From positions 310,001-374,000 of the forward strand of contig NZ_FNCJ01000005.1 in the NCBI RefSeq assembly GCF_900100735.1: DNA of 64,000 nucleotides. The letters run 5' to 3'. The notes below the pieces were generated by a model. It made no database searches. It had not been told where the DNA came from and saw only the letters and a program-made list of their open reading frames with translations. Positions 62,717 to 64,000 of the stretch are shown in pieces (the stretch's first letter is position 1; each line of letters starts with the position of its first letter). Origin of the DNA: Paraburkholderia phenazinium (lineage in GTDB: Bacteria > Pseudomonadota > Gammaproteobacteria > Burkholderiales > Burkholderiaceae). The translations under genes were made by a program, and so were the position numbers.

Positions 62717-63973
62717 ATGAACCGAAGTCTGGAGTCCCCCGTTTCCTGCACGCCTGCGTCCGATGACGCTGCGCGTGCCACGCGTCACCTCGATGAGGCG
62801 GCGCTGGCGGCGCTTGCCCTGCGCATCAAAACGTGGGGCCGCGAACTGGGTTTCGGGGCGGTCGGTATCAGCGACACCGATCTCTCCGCTGCCGAGGCGG
62901 GTCTCGCTGCTTGGCTTGAAGAGGGCTGCCACGGCGAGATGGATTATATGGCCAAACATGGGATGAAACGCGCCCGCCCCGCAGAGCTTGTGGCCCACAC
63001 GCGACGGGTCATCAGCGCGCGGATGGCCTATTTGCCCGCTGATTTGCCGGCGCATTTTCCGGCTAAGGCGGAGGGTGGAAAGCTGGGCGAAAGCGCGCAG
63101 CCGGAATCGCGCAACTGGCGTGCCGACGAACATGCGCGGCTTGCCGACCCGTCCGCCGCGGTCGTCTCGATCTACGCGCGGGGCCGCGACTATCACAAGG
63201 TGATGCGCAACCGCCTGCAACAGCTCGCCGAGCGAATCGAAGCGGAAATCGGCGCTTACGGGTACCGCGTCTTCACTGATTCGGCCCCAGTCCTCGAGGT
63301 CGAGCTCGCGCAGAAAGCCGGCATCGGCTGGCGCGGCAAGCACACGCTGTTGCTGCAACGAGACGCTGGCTCGCTGTTCTTTCTCGGCGAAATCTACGTG
63401 GATGTGCCGCTGCCGACCGACGCCGAGACCGCGCCCGCCGAGGCCCCGGAAACGCCGGGCGCGCATTGCGGCAGTTGTACGCGTTGTATCGATGCCTGCC
63501 CGACGGGCGCGATCGTCGCGCCTTACAAGGTGGACGCGCGCCGTTGCATCTCCTATCTGACCATCGAACTGAAAGGCAGCATTCCGCTGGATTTGCGGCC
63601 GCTGATCGGTAATCGTGTGTATGGCTGCGACGATTGCCAGCTCGTCTGTCCGTGGAACAAGTTTGCCAAGGCGGCGCCGGTTGCCGATTTCGACGTTCGG
63701 CATGGCCTCGATCGCGCGACGCTGGTCGAGCTATTCGACTGGAGTGCCGACGATTTCGATACGCGCATGCAGGGCAGCGCGATTCGGCGCATCGGCTACG
63801 AATCCTGGCTGCGCAATCTCGCGGTCGGCATGGGCAATGCACTGCGAGCGGATCCGGCGAGCCTTGCCGGCGATGCGCGTGCGGCGATTGTCGAGGCTTT
63901 GCGCCGGCGCCTGGACGATCCGTCGGCGCTGGTGCGCGAACACGTCGAATGGGCGCTTGAGGCGGCAGCTTGA
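62717..63973 (+). CDS. queG: Epoxyqueuosine reductase QueG
   Basis: Cobalamin and [4Fe-4S] enzyme for the last step of queuosine synthesis in tRNA. Two ferredoxin-like cluster motifs, CGSCTRCIDACPTGAI and CDDCQLVCPWNKF, lie after a DUF1730 N-terminal domain (DYHKVMRNRLQQLA, VFTDSAPVLE). A C-terminal HEAT-like helical part follows. The ATG at 62717 is preceded by an in-frame GTG. 418 aa including an extended N-terminus. Confidence 0.94.
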   Translation: MNRSLESPVSCTPASDDAARATRHLDEAALAALALRIKTWGRELGFGAVGISDTDLSAAEAGLAAWLEEGCHGEMDYMAKHGMKRARPAELVAHTRRVISARMAYLPADLPAHFPAKAEGGKLGESAQPESRNWRADEHARLADPSAAVVSIYARGRDYHKVMRNRLQQLAERIEAEIGAYGYRVFTDSAPVLEVELAQKAGIGWRGKHTLLLQRDAGSLFFLGEIYVDVPLPTDAETAPAEAPETPGAHCGSCTRCIDACPTGAIVAPYKVDARRCISYLTIELKGSIPLDLRPLIGNRVYGCDDCQLVCPWNKFAKAAPVADFDVRHGLDRATLVELFDWSADDFDTRMQGSAIRRIGYESWLRNLAVGMGNALRADPASLAGDARAAIVEALRRRLDDPSALVREHVEWALEAAA

Positions 63974-64000
63974 AGCCCGGCAAGCAGGCGGCGTACAGTA

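Overview
This 64 kb window is GC-rich, densely coded chromosomal DNA. It most resembles a Burkholderia-group beta-proteobacterium, probably Paraburkholderia. The reasons are gene content (a BpeR/BpeAB-OprB-type efflux locus, a kynR-kynBUA cluster, an SmoS-type sorbitol operon, a GlxA-type regulator), strong G/C preference at third codon positions, and very long antisense shadow ORFs. I see no rRNA, tRNA, CRISPR array, intact insertion sequence or prophage.

Layout. 0-14 kb: Sua5 (t6A synthesis), a GDSL lipoprotein esterase, a sterol-desaturase-family membrane protein, a PBP4-type peptidase, an OmpR/QseC-type two-component system followed by a Do-type protease behind a perfect PmrA-like box, several small proteins, a GlxA regulator and an isochorismatase-like hydrolase. 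13.3-20.4 kb: a complete RND tripartite pump with a divergent TetR repressor and an AcrR-like operator. 20.5-22.0 kb: an accessory module, the Fic/HTH 'mobile mystery' protein pair, bounded by 42-bp inverted repeats. 22-29 kb: purine/uracil permease, glutathione-dependent formaldehyde detoxification, and the znuA-znuC-znuB metal importer.

29-48 kb is a large polyol-catabolism region of two systems. The first is an smo-type operon (sorbitol dehydrogenase, SBP, two permeases, HAD phosphatase, ATPase) facing a convergent operon of a long-chain polyol dehydrogenase, xylulokinase and a SorC-family regulator. The two promoters carry the same 32-bp operator in the same relation to -35 and -10, so they very likely form one regulon. 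The second starts with an AraC regulator and continues with an RbsBAC-type importer, an erythritol/threitol-dehydrogenase-like Zn enzyme, an FGGY kinase and an SDR resembling L-xylulose reductase. Its substrate is not obvious and it is the best candidate for an undescribed catabolic route.

48-52 kb: kynurenine pathway genes kynB-kynU-kynA with divergent kynR, then a flavin reductase and msrA. 53-64 kb: housekeeping genes (DUF72, cyclopropane fatty acid synthase, pdxH, tcdA, a CnoX-like thioredoxin, a pirin, a vapBC pair, amiC, tsaE, queG). Four tRNA-modification genes lie in the window: sua5, tcdA, tsaE (t6A/ct6A) and queG (queuosine).

All gene identities come from reading translated proteins for motifs and remembered family features. 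No database search was possible.
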